From the NCBI GenBank assembly GCA_009861545.1, contig VXME01000083.1, positions 1 through 51,891 on the forward strand: a DNA stretch of 51,891 bases, read 5' to 3'. Position numbers and translations under genes: made by a program. The notes under the pieces are model-generated. The model was not told where the DNA came from. It saw only the letters and a list, made by a program, of their open reading frames with translations, and searched no databases. Source of the stretch: Acidobacteriota bacterium. GTDB lineage: Bacteria > Acidobacteriota > Vicinamibacteria > Vicinamibacterales > UBA8438. The number at the start of each line of letters is the position of its first letter. Position 1 is the first letter of the stretch. Of the stretch, positions 8,501 through 17,218 are shown piece by piece.

Positions 8501-9505
8501 ATGGGCACGCACGACCCGCGTCGACCCCGGACACTGCTGCTCGCGACGGTCTGCGCGGCGCTCGTCGCCGGCGCCATCGCCGTCACCCACGCGCAGTCCA
8601 CGGGCAGCGCCTACACGGCGCCCCGCACGGCCTGGGGAGCGCCCGATATCCAGGGCATCTGGACCAACGCCACGCTGACCCCGATCGAGCGCCCGGCGTC
8701 GATGTCCGACCAGGACGTGCTCACGGCGGAGGAAGCCGCGGCGTTCGAGACGTCGTCGGCCGAGGCGCGCGCCGCATCCGACCGCTTCATTCCGGGCAAC
8801 GTCGGCGCCTACAACCAGTTCTGGATGGACGGCGGCAAGGTAGTGACCGGCGACCGCCGGACGTCGCTCATCACCGATCCGCCCGACGGGCGCATCCCGT
8901 GGACCGAGGCGGGGCGCGAGCGCCTCGCCGCGGACTCCGCCAAGTACGGCGTCGGCCCGTTCGATTCCTGGATCGACGCCGACACCGGCGAGCGCTGCCT
9001 CACCGACGGCCTGCCGTTCGTTCCGCTGCAGGGCTACAACATGAACTACCACATTCTGCAGTCCGAGGGCTGGGTGGCCATGCTGAACGAGATGTTCCAC
9101 GAGTTCCGGCTGATCCCGACCGACGGACGGTCGCACATCCCGGTGCACGTCGGACAGTGGCTCGGCGACGCACGCGGCCGGTGGGAGGGCGACACCCTCG
9201 TGGTCGAGACGACCGCCTTCGCCGACCGGAGCGCCGACCTGTGGCGGGCGACCTGGCGCGGCGCGCGTCCCGGCCTGCACCTGGTCGAGCGGTTCACGCG
9301 CGTGGACGAGCAGACGCTGGACTACGAGTTCACGATGACCGACCCCGACATGTTCACGCGGCCCTGGACGGCGCTGCTGCCCATGACCACCGACCACGAG
9401 TCGCGCGGGGTCACGTCCGGTCCCATGTACGAGTACGCCTGCCACGAAGGCAACTACGGTCTGCTGAACATCATGCGCGGCGCGCGCGCGGAGGACGCGC
9501 AGTAG
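8501..9505 (+). CDS. Secreted paralogous family protein, copy 2
   Basis: 334 aa, ATG start with AGGAGGT 5 nt upstream. Signal peptide (hydrophobic about residues 10-27, cleavage after HAQS region), then the same family pattern as copy 1: APDIQGIWTN, IERPA, YNQFWMDGG, TSLITDPPDGRIP, GERCLTDG, QWLGDARGRWEGDTLVVET, ERFTRVDEQ, RPWTALLP and YEYACHEGN. It differs from copy 1 through most of the middle, so the duplication is old. It is separately transcribed from copy 1, judging by the terminator between them, and may continue into the gene at 9657. Confidence 0.8.
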   Translation: MGTHDPRRPRTLLLATVCAALVAGAIAVTHAQSTGSAYTAPRTAWGAPDIQGIWTNATLTPIERPASMSDQDVLTAEEAAAFETSSAEARAASDRFIPGNVGAYNQFWMDGGKVVTGDRRTSLITDPPDGRIPWTEAGRERLAADSAKYGVGPFDSWIDADTGERCLTDGLPFVPLQGYNMNYHILQSEGWVAMLNEMFHEFRLIPTDGRSHIPVHVGQWLGDARGRWEGDTLVVETTAFADRSADLWRATWRGARPGLHLVERFTRVDEQTLDYEFTMTDPDMFTRPWTALLPMTTDHESRGVTSGPMYEYACHEGNYGLLNIMRGARAEDAQ

Positions 9506-9656
9506 TCGCTCGAGAGCGTCCGGTCGGGCATGGGCGCGACGGAGAACGCCGTTGCCGACGAAGGTGTGAACGTCGTCATCTCCGGCTCCAGGCCTGTCGG
9601 ACCGCAAGGATGCGCTCCGCCGTAAAGACGTTTTCTGCCCCCGCCGGGAGGATGCC

Positions 9657-10886
9657 ATGTGTTCGCTCAGGTTCCGCCGACGCCTCGCCGCCGTCAGTCT
9701 CGTCGTGATCGGAGCTCTGCTCTGGCAGGGCGCGGAGCGTGCCGCAGCGCAGGTGCGCCCCGACGCCCCCGGCAGTACCCCGGTGGTACGCCTCGACGAG
9801 CCGCGCATTCCGCCGCTTCCGGAAGCCGAATGGACGGCCGAGCAGCGTGCGCTCGTCGAGAAGTACGCCTCCGAGGTACGCATCGGCAACGCCTTCCGGA
9901 CCATGCTGCGCGTGCCCGAGCTGGTCGAAGCGGTGATGCCGTTCGTCCTCTTCACGTCGATCGACTCGACCCTGTCGGCCCGGCACCGGGCGCTGCTGAT
10001 CCTGCGGACGGCCTGGCTGACCCGGTCGAGCTACCTCTGGGCCGACCACGTGCCGACCGCCCGGGCGGCGGGCGTCATGCCGGGCGAAATCCGGCGCGTC
10101 GCCGAGGGGCCCGGCGCAACGGGGTGGGACCCGTTCGAGGCCACGCTGCTGCGGCTCGCCGACGAGCTGTACGTCAACTCGTCGGTGCGCGACGCCACCT
10201 GGGACGCGCTGGCCGCCCGCTACGACCTCTACAACCTGTTCGACGCGGTGATGGCGGTCAACGAGACGACGCTGGTCGCGATGCTCTACAACTCGTGGGG
10301 CGTGCAGCCGGACGACAACGCTTATGCGCGCTTCCCCGCCGACGTGCCGTACGCCCTCGACGTGCCGGCCCCGGAGCCGCCGCTCACCACGCCTCGCGTT
10401 GCCCCGCTCGAAGGGGAAGGCATCCGGGTGCGCCGGACGATGGGGCGCTACCCCGAGCTGCAGGCCGCGCGCAGCGGGCAGTCCGGCTACGTGAACCGGA
10501 TCTCGCCGCTCACGCCCTACTTTCGCGAGCTGCTGATCCTGCGCATCGGCTGGAACTGCCAGGCCGTCTACGAGTGGGCCAAGCACGTCGGCAGCGTGGG
10601 CCGAGCGCGCGACCACGGGCTGGAGCCGGAGCGGATCGCGCTCGGCGCCGGCGCCGGCTGGGACGAGTTCGAAGCGGCGCACGTGCGCGCGGCGGACGAG
10701 ATCTACCGGGACGGCATCGTCTCGCAGGAGACGTGGGACACCCTGGCCGAGCGCTACGACACGCGCGAGATGATGAGCGTCGTGATGACGGTGGCCAACT
10801 ACCGCCTCGTCTCGATGTCGCTCAACGCGCTCGGCGTGCAGCCGCAGGAGACGGACGAACTGTTTCCCGACGTAGAGCTGCCCTGA
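9657..10886 (+). CDS. Exported protein with two carboxymuconolactone decarboxylase-like domains
   Basis: 409 aa, ATG start with GGGAGG 5 nt upstream. A signal peptide (about residues 10-31, AAAQ) precedes two repeats of the AhpD/carboxymuconolactone-decarboxylase fold. The first (about 45-225) reads RTAWLTRSSYLWADHVPTA and the second (about 255-400) WNCQAVYEWAKHVGSVG, the usual helix with Tyr-x-Trp-x-x-His. The CxxC pair of AhpD peroxidase-reductants is absent in both, so a lyase, hydrolase-like or non-redox role is more likely. The export signal is unusual for this mostly cytosolic family. The duplication mimics an obligate dimer in one chain. Confidence 0.75.
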   Translation: MCSLRFRRRLAAVSLVVIGALLWQGAERAAAQVRPDAPGSTPVVRLDEPRIPPLPEAEWTAEQRALVEKYASEVRIGNAFRTMLRVPELVEAVMPFVLFTSIDSTLSARHRALLILRTAWLTRSSYLWADHVPTARAAGVMPGEIRRVAEGPGATGWDPFEATLLRLADELYVNSSVRDATWDALAARYDLYNLFDAVMAVNETTLVAMLYNSWGVQPDDNAYARFPADVPYALDVPAPEPPLTTPRVAPLEGEGIRVRRTMGRYPELQAARSGQSGYVNRISPLTPYFRELLILRIGWNCQAVYEWAKHVGSVGRARDHGLEPERIALGAGAGWDEFEAAHVRAADEIYRDGIVSQETWDTLAERYDTREMMSVVMTVANYRLVSMSLNALGVQPQETDELFPDVELP

Positions 10887-10999
10887 CCTGGAACCTGGCA
10901 GGCCGGGCTCGCATGCCGTGCAGCAGCCGCGGGCCGGGTCCGGCCAGGCCTCGACGGGACACCGGCGATGCGCACGCCGGCGCCACGATGTGGCGGTGA

Positions 11000-12496
11000 C
11001 TACCGGCCGTGCCACGCGGCGCGGCGCGGCCAGCGCGGCCCGTCCTCGAAGAACCGGACGCCGCTGCCGATCCGGTCGTAGTCGCCGAGCTCCGCGCGGG
11101 CCTCGTCGGCGAGCGCGCTCAGCCGCTCGACGACCTCCGGATGCCGCGCCGCCACGTCGACCTGCTCGCCGATGTCGGTCTCCAGGTTGTACAGGGCCAA
11201 TTCGGCGACCGGCTCCAGCAGCTCGCCGCGGAACGCGCCGCCGCGCGAGAGCAGCCACTCGGACTCGTCGCGCCCGGGACGCGGGAACACCAGCTTCCAG
11301 GGACCGCTGCGGACGGCATCCAGGCGGGTCTCCCGGTAGTAGTAGAACGCCTCGTGGGGGCTGACCGCACCCGGCTCGCCGCGCATCAGCGCCGAGATGT
11401 CCCGCCCGTCGATGAGGCGGTCGGCAGGCAGGTCCGCCCCGGCCAGCGCGATGAACGTCGGCAACAGGTCCATGTTGGTGGCGATCGCGTCCGTCTCCGT
11501 GCCGGCAGGAACGTGACCCGGCCCCCACATCACCGTCGGCACGCGGATGCCGCCCTCCCAGGTCGTCCCCTTGGCGCCGCGCAGCGGCCCGGACGATCCC
11601 GAGTGCTCCGTGATCGCGGCGGTGTAGCGCGGCAGTGAGTGGTTGCTCCAGGGTCCGTTGTCCGAGGTGTAGACGACGATGGTGTTGTGGTCGATCTCCA
11701 GCTCCCGCAGCAGATCGAGAATCTCCCCGGTGCTGGCGTCCAGCTCCTCGATGACATCGCCGTAGAGACCGCGGGCGGACCCGCCCCGAAACCGCTCGCC
11801 GGCGCCGAGAACCACGTGCGGCATGGTGTGGGCGACGTACAGGAAGAACGGCCGGTCCGCGTGGCGCCGGATGAAGGAGAGCGCCTCGTCCGTGTAGCGC
11901 CGCGTGAGATCGTCGAGCCCGGCCGACTCCTCGATACGCTCCTCGTTGCGGTGCACCCAGTGCACCTCGCCGCTGTCGTTGGCGCCGACCACCCCGAACC
12001 ACTCGTCGAAGCCGCGGCGTACGGGGCTCAACTCCGGGCGCCAGCCCCGGCGCCGCTGCGTGATGTCGACCTTCCCGACCATGCCGGTCGCGTAGCCGGC
12101 CGCCTGCAGCACCGAGGGCAGCAGGATCTCCCGCTCGTGCACGTAGGGAAAGCTCCGCTTTTCGTTGCCGTACTCGCCGACCCGGATCGGATAGCTGCCC
12201 GTCAGCAGCGCCGTGCGCGACGGCCCGCACAGCACCTGGGCGTAGAAGCTGGTGAAGCGCATGCCCTCGCCCGCCATGCGATCGATGCGCGGCGTCTCGA
12301 AGTCGGTCGCGCCGAACACGCCGAGATCGCCGTAACCCTGGTCGTCGGCGAAAACGATGATGAAGTTCGGCCGCTGCGGCTGCCCGGGCACTCTCGCCGT
12401 TGCCGGCGAACCGGCGACCATGGGCGCCGCAGAACCCGAGACGCCCGCCAGCGCCCCAGCCAACAGCACGAGAAACGCGCTCACTCTCAGCTTCAT
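11000..12496 (-). CDS. Arylsulfatase-like secreted sulfatase
   Basis: 498-aa sulfatase-family hydrolase. The open frame extends upstream, but the ATG at 12496 is chosen because GGAGAAGG precedes it and a signal peptide (hydrophobic about residues 6-24) follows directly. Metal-binding Asp51-Asp52 are in FADDQGYGD. The formylglycine signature CGPSR is at 90-94, so Cys90 should be converted by a formylglycine-generating enzyme, none of which lies in this window. A second metal site appears as SDNGPW. Late motifs NMDLLPTF and YNLETD are typical of arylsulfatase A-type proteins. It probably desulfates sulfated carbohydrates outside the cytoplasm. It is divergent from the gene at 12791. Confidence 0.9.
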   Translation of the reverse strand: MKLRVSAFLVLLAGALAGVSGSAAPMVAGSPATARVPGQPQRPNFIIVFADDQGYGDLGVFGATDFETPRIDRMAGEGMRFTSFYAQVLCGPSRTALLTGSYPIRVGEYGNEKRSFPYVHEREILLPSVLQAAGYATGMVGKVDITQRRRGWRPELSPVRRGFDEWFGVVGANDSGEVHWVHRNEERIEESAGLDDLTRRYTDEALSFIRRHADRPFFLYVAHTMPHVVLGAGERFRGGSARGLYGDVIEELDASTGEILDLLRELEIDHNTIVVYTSDNGPWSNHSLPRYTAAITEHSGSSGPLRGAKGTTWEGGIRVPTVMWGPGHVPAGTETDAIATNMDLLPTFIALAGADLPADRLIDGRDISALMRGEPGAVSPHEAFYYYRETRLDAVRSGPWKLVFPRPGRDESEWLLSRGGAFRGELLEPVAELALYNLETDIGEQVDVAARHPEVVERLSALADEARAELGDYDRIGSGVRFFEDGPRWPRRAAWHGR

Positions 12497-12593
12497 CGTG
12501 TCGTCACCTTCTCCCGTCTGCCTGCCGTCGGGCCCTGATGATCGGTCGGAAGCCGCCTGACTATCGCAGGGCAAGTCACGTACACTGTAGTGC

Positions 12594-12779
12594 ATGCTTC
12601 GGCCAGAGCCGCGTGACGATGACGCGGTGCGCGAGGCCCGGCGGCAATCATTGCTCGTCAGCCGCCGCGACTCCGAACGCGAGACGCTCGACTTCATCGA
12701 GCAGGCGATCGAAGATGGCCCGAAGCCCTCGACAACACGCTCCGTTGCTTGCTATCGCTCGACGGACCACGACGGGTAA
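12594..12779 (+). pseudogene. Possible MazE-like (DUF3018) antitoxin fragment
   Basis: A 61-codon frame whose central part (AVREARRQSLLVSRRDSE, then ETLDFIEQAIEDG) resembles the C-terminal half of DUF3018 MazE-like antitoxins. The usual N-terminal RPVQIWVPD segment is reduced to RPEPRDDD, there is no Shine-Dalgarno, and no MazF partner follows. It lies in the 294-base gap between the divergent sulfatase and SMP-30 genes. Best read as a degraded antitoxin remnant; chance similarity is possible. Confidence 0.35.
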
Positions 12780-12790
12780 GGATTTCCGCC

Positions 12791-13894
12791 ATGCACACTG
12801 ACACCACTCGCCACCCATCGAACTCTCCCGCACACCGTTCGCCCCGCCGGCCGCTCAGCCGGCGAGCGTTTCTCGGAGCCACGGTCGCGTCCACCACGAT
12901 TGCGCCGGCGCTGGCCGCCGCGCAGCAGGCAAGCCTGCCGCCGTACGAGCCGCGCGACTGGTCGGGACAGAATCCGCTGCACTATCCGGACCCGGACATC
13001 ATCGCGCTCGATCCGCGGTTCCGGCCCTACATCCTCTTCAACACGCCGATCCGCCGGCACTACATCGGCACGCTGTGGGCGGAGGGCCCGGCGTGGAACG
13101 GCAGCGGCCGCTACCTGGTCTGGAGCGACATTCCGAACAACCGCCAGTTGCGCTGGCTGGAGGAGGACGGCCACGTCAGCGTCTTCCGCAGCCCGTCCGG
13201 CCACAGCAACGGCAACACGTTCGATCACGAGGGACGGCAGATCTCCTGCGAGCACGGGAACCGGCGCGTGGCGCGTTACGAGCATTCCGGCGAGGTGACG
13301 GTCATCGCGGACCGCTACGAGGGCAGGCCCCTCAACTCGCCGAACGACGTGGTGGTCCATCCCGACCGCAGCATCTGGTTCACCGACCCGCCGTACGGCA
13401 TTCGGGGCAGCTACGAGGGCTTTCCCGCCGAGCAGGAGCAGCCGCTGTCGGTCTACCGCGTCGACGGCGCTACCGGCGCGATCACCCGCGTCACCGACGA
13501 GATCGGCGCGCCGAACGGACTCTGCTTCTCGCCCGACTACGACCGGCTCTACGTCGCCGACACCGGCAGCGGGCAGGAGGTGAAGGTCTGGGACGTCGAC
13601 GGCGAGACGCTGGTGAACGGCCGCACCCTCGTGCAACTCTCGGTGCCGGGCGATCCCGACGCGCGGTCGGTAGCCGACGGCATGCGCTGCGACGCGGACG
13701 GCAACGTCTGGGCCGGCGCCGTGCCGGGAGTGCAGGTCATCGCGCCGGACGGAGACGTCATCGGCATCATCCGCCTCCCGGAGCGGTGCGCCAACGTCTG
13801 CTTCGGCGGGACCCGGCGCAACCGGCTGTTCATGACCGCGAGCCAGTCGCTCTACTCGGTCTACGTCGGGGTGCGGGGCGCCGGCATCGCCTGA
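12791..13894 (+). CDS. Tat-exported SMP-30/gluconolactonase-like protein
   Basis: 367 aa from the ATG at 12791 (AAGGA 8 nt upstream). The N-terminus carries a twin-arginine signal (LSRRAFLGATVAS), so the folded protein is exported by Tat. The mature part is an SMP-30/gluconolactonase six-bladed propeller: TLWAEGPAWNGSGRYLVWSD with the metal-ligand Glu, GNTFDHEGR, LNSPNDVVVHPD with the Asn-Asp pair, WFTDPPYG, APNGLCFSPD, LYVADTG and VADGMRCDADGNVWAG. These match lactonases that open sugar lactones. The stop is 7 bases from the stop of the convergent gene at 13902. Confidence 0.85.
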   Translation: MHTDTTRHPSNSPAHRSPRRPLSRRAFLGATVASTTIAPALAAAQQASLPPYEPRDWSGQNPLHYPDPDIIALDPRFRPYILFNTPIRRHYIGTLWAEGPAWNGSGRYLVWSDIPNNRQLRWLEEDGHVSVFRSPSGHSNGNTFDHEGRQISCEHGNRRVARYEHSGEVTVIADRYEGRPLNSPNDVVVHPDRSIWFTDPPYGIRGSYEGFPAEQEQPLSVYRVDGATGAITRVTDEIGAPNGLCFSPDYDRLYVADTGSGQEVKVWDVDGETLVNGRTLVQLSVPGDPDARSVADGMRCDADGNVWAGAVPGVQVIAPDGDVIGIIRLPERCANVCFGGTRRNRLFMTASQSLYSVYVGVRGAGIA

Positions 13895-13901
13895 CCCGAG
13901 C

Positions 13902-15350
13902 TTACGCGCGCAGGTCGTAGCACAACAGGCGCGGGCCCGCGCCCGTGAGCAGGTCCCGCGCGTTCTGCGTCACGTAGAGCAGGCCGCGCGACAGCACGGG
14001 CAGGCTCCACGACTCGCGGGCCGCGAACAGCCAGCCGCGCGAGATCTCCGTGTAGCCGTCGGGCGTCAGGTCCAGCCACAGCAGGTGCCCCAGCTCGCCC
14101 AGGGCCAGGAACTGCCCGTCCGCGGCGAGCAGCGACCCGCGCGCGGTGCCCAGGATCTGCTCGTACTCGCGCCCGTCGATGGTGAACCTCTCGCGCCACT
14201 GCGGAACCTCTCGCCAGGCCACCTCCCCCGTCGCGGCATCGATGCAGGCGAGGGAGGAATCGCCCATGTTGCGCCCGTCGAACCCGTAGAGGTAGCCGTC
14301 GCGATGAATGGGCGTGTTGAAGTGCAGCGCGAAATCCCGTGTGGTCCATGCCACGTCATGCGTGAAATCGGGCCGCACCTCGACGAGGGCCCCGCCGGCG
14401 CGGTAGCTCGCGGTGATGAACACCTTGTCGTCGAAAACGACCGGGCAGGCGGCGTTGACCGACTCGTACGTGCGACTGCGCCACGGGAAGGCGAAGTCCA
14501 CGCGCCCGTTGGTCGGGTCGATGGACATGAGCCCGCCGGACGGGGGCCGCGACTCCCCGCCGGCGAACACGAACACCCTGCGCTCGCCGTGCACGACGGC
14601 CGGCACCGGCGAGGCGTAGCTCGCACCCCATTCGTCGCCCGCCCGCCAGACCTCGTCGCCGGTCTCCAGGTCGAGCGCCGCGACGGTCGGTCCACCCGGT
14701 GCGCCGACGTTGACTATCAGCACGCCGCCCTCGATGAGCGGCGTCGAGCTGATGCCGAAGAAGTCCTGCCGCACGCTGTAGGCGCTGCGCAGATCGGACC
14801 GCCAGACGACGCGGCCGGTCTCCAGCTCCATCGCGTGGACCCGCCCCTCGGCGCCGATTGTGTAGACCCGGCCGCCGGGAACGTCGATGACAGGACTCGA
14901 GCGGGGGCCGTTGTTGTACCCGTAGCGGTCGCGGTACGCCGACGGATACCGCAGCCGCCAATGGGTGCCCCCGGTCTCGGGATGCAGGCACTCGACGATC
15001 TCTTCTTCGCCGACCCGGTGGAGATAGACGAGGCGGTCGCCGTGGATCGCCGGCGAGGCGTAGCCGGACCCGGTAGGCAACTCCCAGACCAGCGGCGGCG
15101 GCAGGGTCCGGCTGAGCCGCGTCTCGGTCGACTCGCCGTTGTGGGTCGGCCCGAGAAAGGACGTCCAGTCGTGGGTGACGGCGTCCGCCGCGAGTGGCCG
15201 CGGGGCGCCGTGCACCAACGCACGGCCGGCCCCGGCCTGAACCCCCGCCGCCTGCTGCGAACCCGGCGCCAACCGACTCGCGGCGACGGGCGGCGCGAGA
15301 ACAGGCGCGGCCAGCGCCGCGATCGCCGAGCGCCGCGACATCAGTCGCAT
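13902..15350 (-). CDS. Exported PQQ-like beta-propeller protein
   Basis: 482 aa from the ATG at 15350, preferred over upstream starts because GAGGA lies 8 nt before it. The N-terminus (MRLMSRRSAIAALAAP) has an SRR followed by a hydrophobic stretch, which could be Tat or Sec. Propeller repeats include ASPAIHGDRLVYLH, SSPVIDVPGGRVYTIG, ALDLETGDEVWRAG, ASPVPAVVHGERRVFVF and LLAADGQFLALGELG. It is clearly more distant from the propellers at 5671 and 18328 than those are from each other. No haem-binding CxxCH is present, so it is not a quinohaemoprotein. Role unknown. Confidence 0.8.
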   Translation of the reverse strand: MRLMSRRSAIAALAAPVLAPPVAASRLAPGSQQAAGVQAGAGRALVHGAPRPLAADAVTHDWTSFLGPTHNGESTETRLSRTLPPPLVWELPTGSGYASPAIHGDRLVYLHRVGEEEIVECLHPETGGTHWRLRYPSAYRDRYGYNNGPRSSPVIDVPGGRVYTIGAEGRVHAMELETGRVVWRSDLRSAYSVRQDFFGISSTPLIEGGVLIVNVGAPGGPTVAALDLETGDEVWRAGDEWGASYASPVPAVVHGERRVFVFAGGESRPPSGGLMSIDPTNGRVDFAFPWRSRTYESVNAACPVVFDDKVFITASYRAGGALVEVRPDFTHDVAWTTRDFALHFNTPIHRDGYLYGFDGRNMGDSSLACIDAATGEVAWREVPQWRERFTIDGREYEQILGTARGSLLAADGQFLALGELGHLLWLDLTPDGYTEISRGWLFAARESWSLPVLSRGLLYVTQNARDLLTGAGPRLLCYDLRA

Positions 15351-15432
15351 GCGTTGAATCCTCGCAAGGAAATGCGCCGCACGTCCCAGGTCCTGCATCG
15401 TCTGCGGCACAGCTTTCCGCGGCGCAAACTCC

Positions 15433-15891
15433 TCAATGGGGGCGATACGAGAGGACCAGGAACGCGCCGGCCGCGGCCATCAGGATACCCAGGAAGAACA
15501 CCGGCGACGGGCTCTCCTGCGGCGGATTGTAGAGCATCGCGACGAACACGCTCACGACCGGCGCCCCGGCGAAGACCAACGGGGGCACCACGTTCGGGCG
15601 GCCGCCGTTGACCAGGGCCAGGACGATGCCGAGCGCGCCCACCGCGCCCAGTACGCCGGCGGCGAACGTGAACAGCATGCCGTTCGGGTTGTCGCCGAAC
15701 AGATTCCACGTGCCGGCGCGGGCGATCATCATCCCCGGCACGGCGATCGCGACGACCAGATAGGCCGCCCCGACCATCAGGAAGGCATGTACCCCGCTGC
15801 TGCCGAGGGCCTGCTGTCCGCGATGCAGCGTCGGGATGTAGGTCCCCCAGCTCAGCACCGTCATCACGACGAAGGGCAACCACGTACGCAT
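15433..15891 (-). CDS. Small DMT/EamA-like integral membrane protein
   Basis: 152 aa from the ATG at 15891, preceded by GGAAGGAAG. Four to five hydrophobic helices are visible: LPFVVMTVLSWGTYIPT, AFLMVGAAYLVVAIAVPGMMI, GMLFTFAAGVLGAVGALGIVLALV, PPLVFAGAPVVSVFVAML and VFFLGILMAAAGAFLVLSY. The arrangement resembles half of a drug/metabolite (EamA) transporter. It follows a terminator, so it is transcribed separately from the paralogue at 16017. Confidence 0.7.
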   Translation of the reverse strand: MRTWLPFVVMTVLSWGTYIPTLHRGQQALGSSGVHAFLMVGAAYLVVAIAVPGMMIARAGTWNLFGDNPNGMLFTFAAGVLGAVGALGIVLALVNGGRPNVVPPLVFAGAPVVSVFVAMLYNPPQESPSPVFFLGILMAAAGAFLVLSYRPH

Positions 15892-15927
15892 GGATCGTCT
15901 TCCTTCCGAAAGAAACGAGAAACACAT

Positions 15928-15962
15928 AAGAAAGGCCCGCCCCAGTGCACTGAGACGGGCCC
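15928..15962 (-). terminator. Intrinsic terminator of copy 3
   Basis: Read on the minus strand, GGCCCG...CGGGCC closes a stem of about 12 bp (15934-15962, with G-T wobbles) around a CAGTG/CACTG core, followed by TTTCTT (15928-15933). It lies about 55 bases past the stop at 16017. Confidence 0.85.
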
Positions 15963-16016
15963 GTGAGAGTCGCGTGTCGAGACCGGCGCACTGCACCGGT
16001 CAGTCGGTGTCCTGCA

Positions 16017-17018
16017 TCAACGGACCGACGTCACGGCCTGCGTGTCCTTGCGCCGCGCGCCGGCCATGATACCGGCCATCCCGATGTTGCCCTCGTGGCA
16101 GGCGTACTCGAAGAGCGGGCCGTCGGTCCGCCGCAACGGCATCATCGCCGTCCACGGCCGGATGAAGTTGTTCGGGTCCTCGACGGTGAACTCGTACATC
16201 ACGGTGTCGGGATCCATGCGCCGGAAGCGCTCGATCACGGAGGTGTCCGCCGACGAGCCGCCCAGGCTGGTCTCCCGCAGGAAGTTCTTCGTCTCGACGA
16301 CGAGGGTCTCCCCTTCCCACCGCCCACGCGAGTCGCCCGACCACTGCGGGAGCTCGCCGTGCGGCCGGCCGTCGATGGGAATGATGCGCGCGTTGTGCAC
16401 CATCTCGTTCAGGATCACGACGTAGCCGGGCACCTGGAAGATCTGCACGTTGTTGTTGTAGGCGCTCGAGACCATCGGCGGTCCGGCATTGAAGCCCATG
16501 ATGCAGCGGTCCGCGAGGCTGCGATCCGTGTAGTGGTCCGCGAACCCGTTGCGCAGGTTGAGCCGGCGGATCTGCGCCGCCTCCTGGTACTCCGGCTTGA
16601 ACGGGATGCGCCCGTTCGGCGGGTCGACGACGAGCGACGTCCGCTTGTCGGCGGTCAGCTCGATGCCGCGCTCGTACCAGAACTCGTTGTAGGAGAGCAC
16701 CCCGCCCTCGGCCCGCGACTGGTAGCCCGCGTTCGGGGCGCCGGTCTCCGGATCGAACAGGTCGCGGTTCAGCCGGATCCGTTCGGAGGCCTCGAACTGG
16801 GCCGCCTCCTCGGCGCCGAGCCGGTCCTGGCCCTCGAGCGCCGCGGGGCGCTGGAGCGGGGTCAGGGTCCGGAAGGTGAAGATGCCGGAGATGTCCGGCT
16901 GGCCGTCCGGCGTCCGCATCACGGTCTCCGACTCGGCCGACTGGGCGTTTGCGGGAATCGCCGCCGCTACCGTCGCGGCGAGCGCCATTGCGACGACCAT
17001 CACGAATCGCTGACTCAT
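16017..17018 (-). CDS. Secreted paralogous family protein, copy 3
   Basis: 333 aa from the ATG at 17018 (GGAGG 7 nt upstream). A longer open frame continues leftward of the start on this strand but is shadow coding. Signal peptide to about residue 26 (ANAQS). Family pattern: MRTPDGQPDISGIFTF, PLQRPAAL, YNEFWYERG, TSLVVDPPNGRIP, DRCIMGFNAGPP, VILNEMVHNARIIPIDGRPH, QWSGDSRGRWEGETLVVET, ERFRRMD, RPWTAMMPL and YACHEGNIGM. Much closer to copy 4 than to copies 1 and 2, so copies 3 and 4 come from a later tandem duplication. Confidence 0.82.
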   Translation of the reverse strand: MSQRFVMVVAMALAATVAAAIPANAQSAESETVMRTPDGQPDISGIFTFRTLTPLQRPAALEGQDRLGAEEAAQFEASERIRLNRDLFDPETGAPNAGYQSRAEGGVLSYNEFWYERGIELTADKRTSLVVDPPNGRIPFKPEYQEAAQIRRLNLRNGFADHYTDRSLADRCIMGFNAGPPMVSSAYNNNVQIFQVPGYVVILNEMVHNARIIPIDGRPHGELPQWSGDSRGRWEGETLVVETKNFLRETSLGGSSADTSVIERFRRMDPDTVMYEFTVEDPNNFIRPWTAMMPLRRTDGPLFEYACHEGNIGMAGIMAGARRKDTQAVTSVR

Positions 17019-17146
17019 CTGGAATCCTCCATGCGCTGCAACGGAAACATGGATCCTACCTTGGAATCGCCACCTGTTCAACGGCGTGCCGCGCCTGACG
17101 CGGAGATCCGACGCGGACGATCTCGCGCCCGACCCCGTACAGGGAA

Positions 17147-17180
17147 GCGGCCCGTAGCGGGAAGCCCCGCAACGGGCCGC
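17147..17180 (-). terminator. Terminator-like hairpin between copies 3 and 4
   Basis: A 9-bp perfect stem GCGGCCCGT (17147-17155) with ACGGGCCGC (17172-17180) contains a second GCGGG/CCCGC stem. It lies about 40 bases after the stop of the gene at 17219 (minus strand). The following T-run is weak, so it may slow rather than stop transcription. Confidence 0.6.
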
Positions 17181-17218
17181 ATGCGTCGTGCGAATTCCGG
17201 TCCGACCCGCGTTCCCGA

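Noticed and set aside
9576-12230. 884-codon open frame on the minus strand
   Set aside because: Arginine/alanine/glycine-rich shadow: it is antisense to the carboxymuconolactone-type gene and overlaps the sulfatase in another frame, with no domain of its own.
13902-15350. Quinoprotein alcohol dehydrogenase
   Set aside because: No disulfide-ring CC pair, haem CxxCH or PQQ-binding tryptophan-docking pattern characteristic of true PQQ dehydrogenases was visible; only the propeller repeats are.
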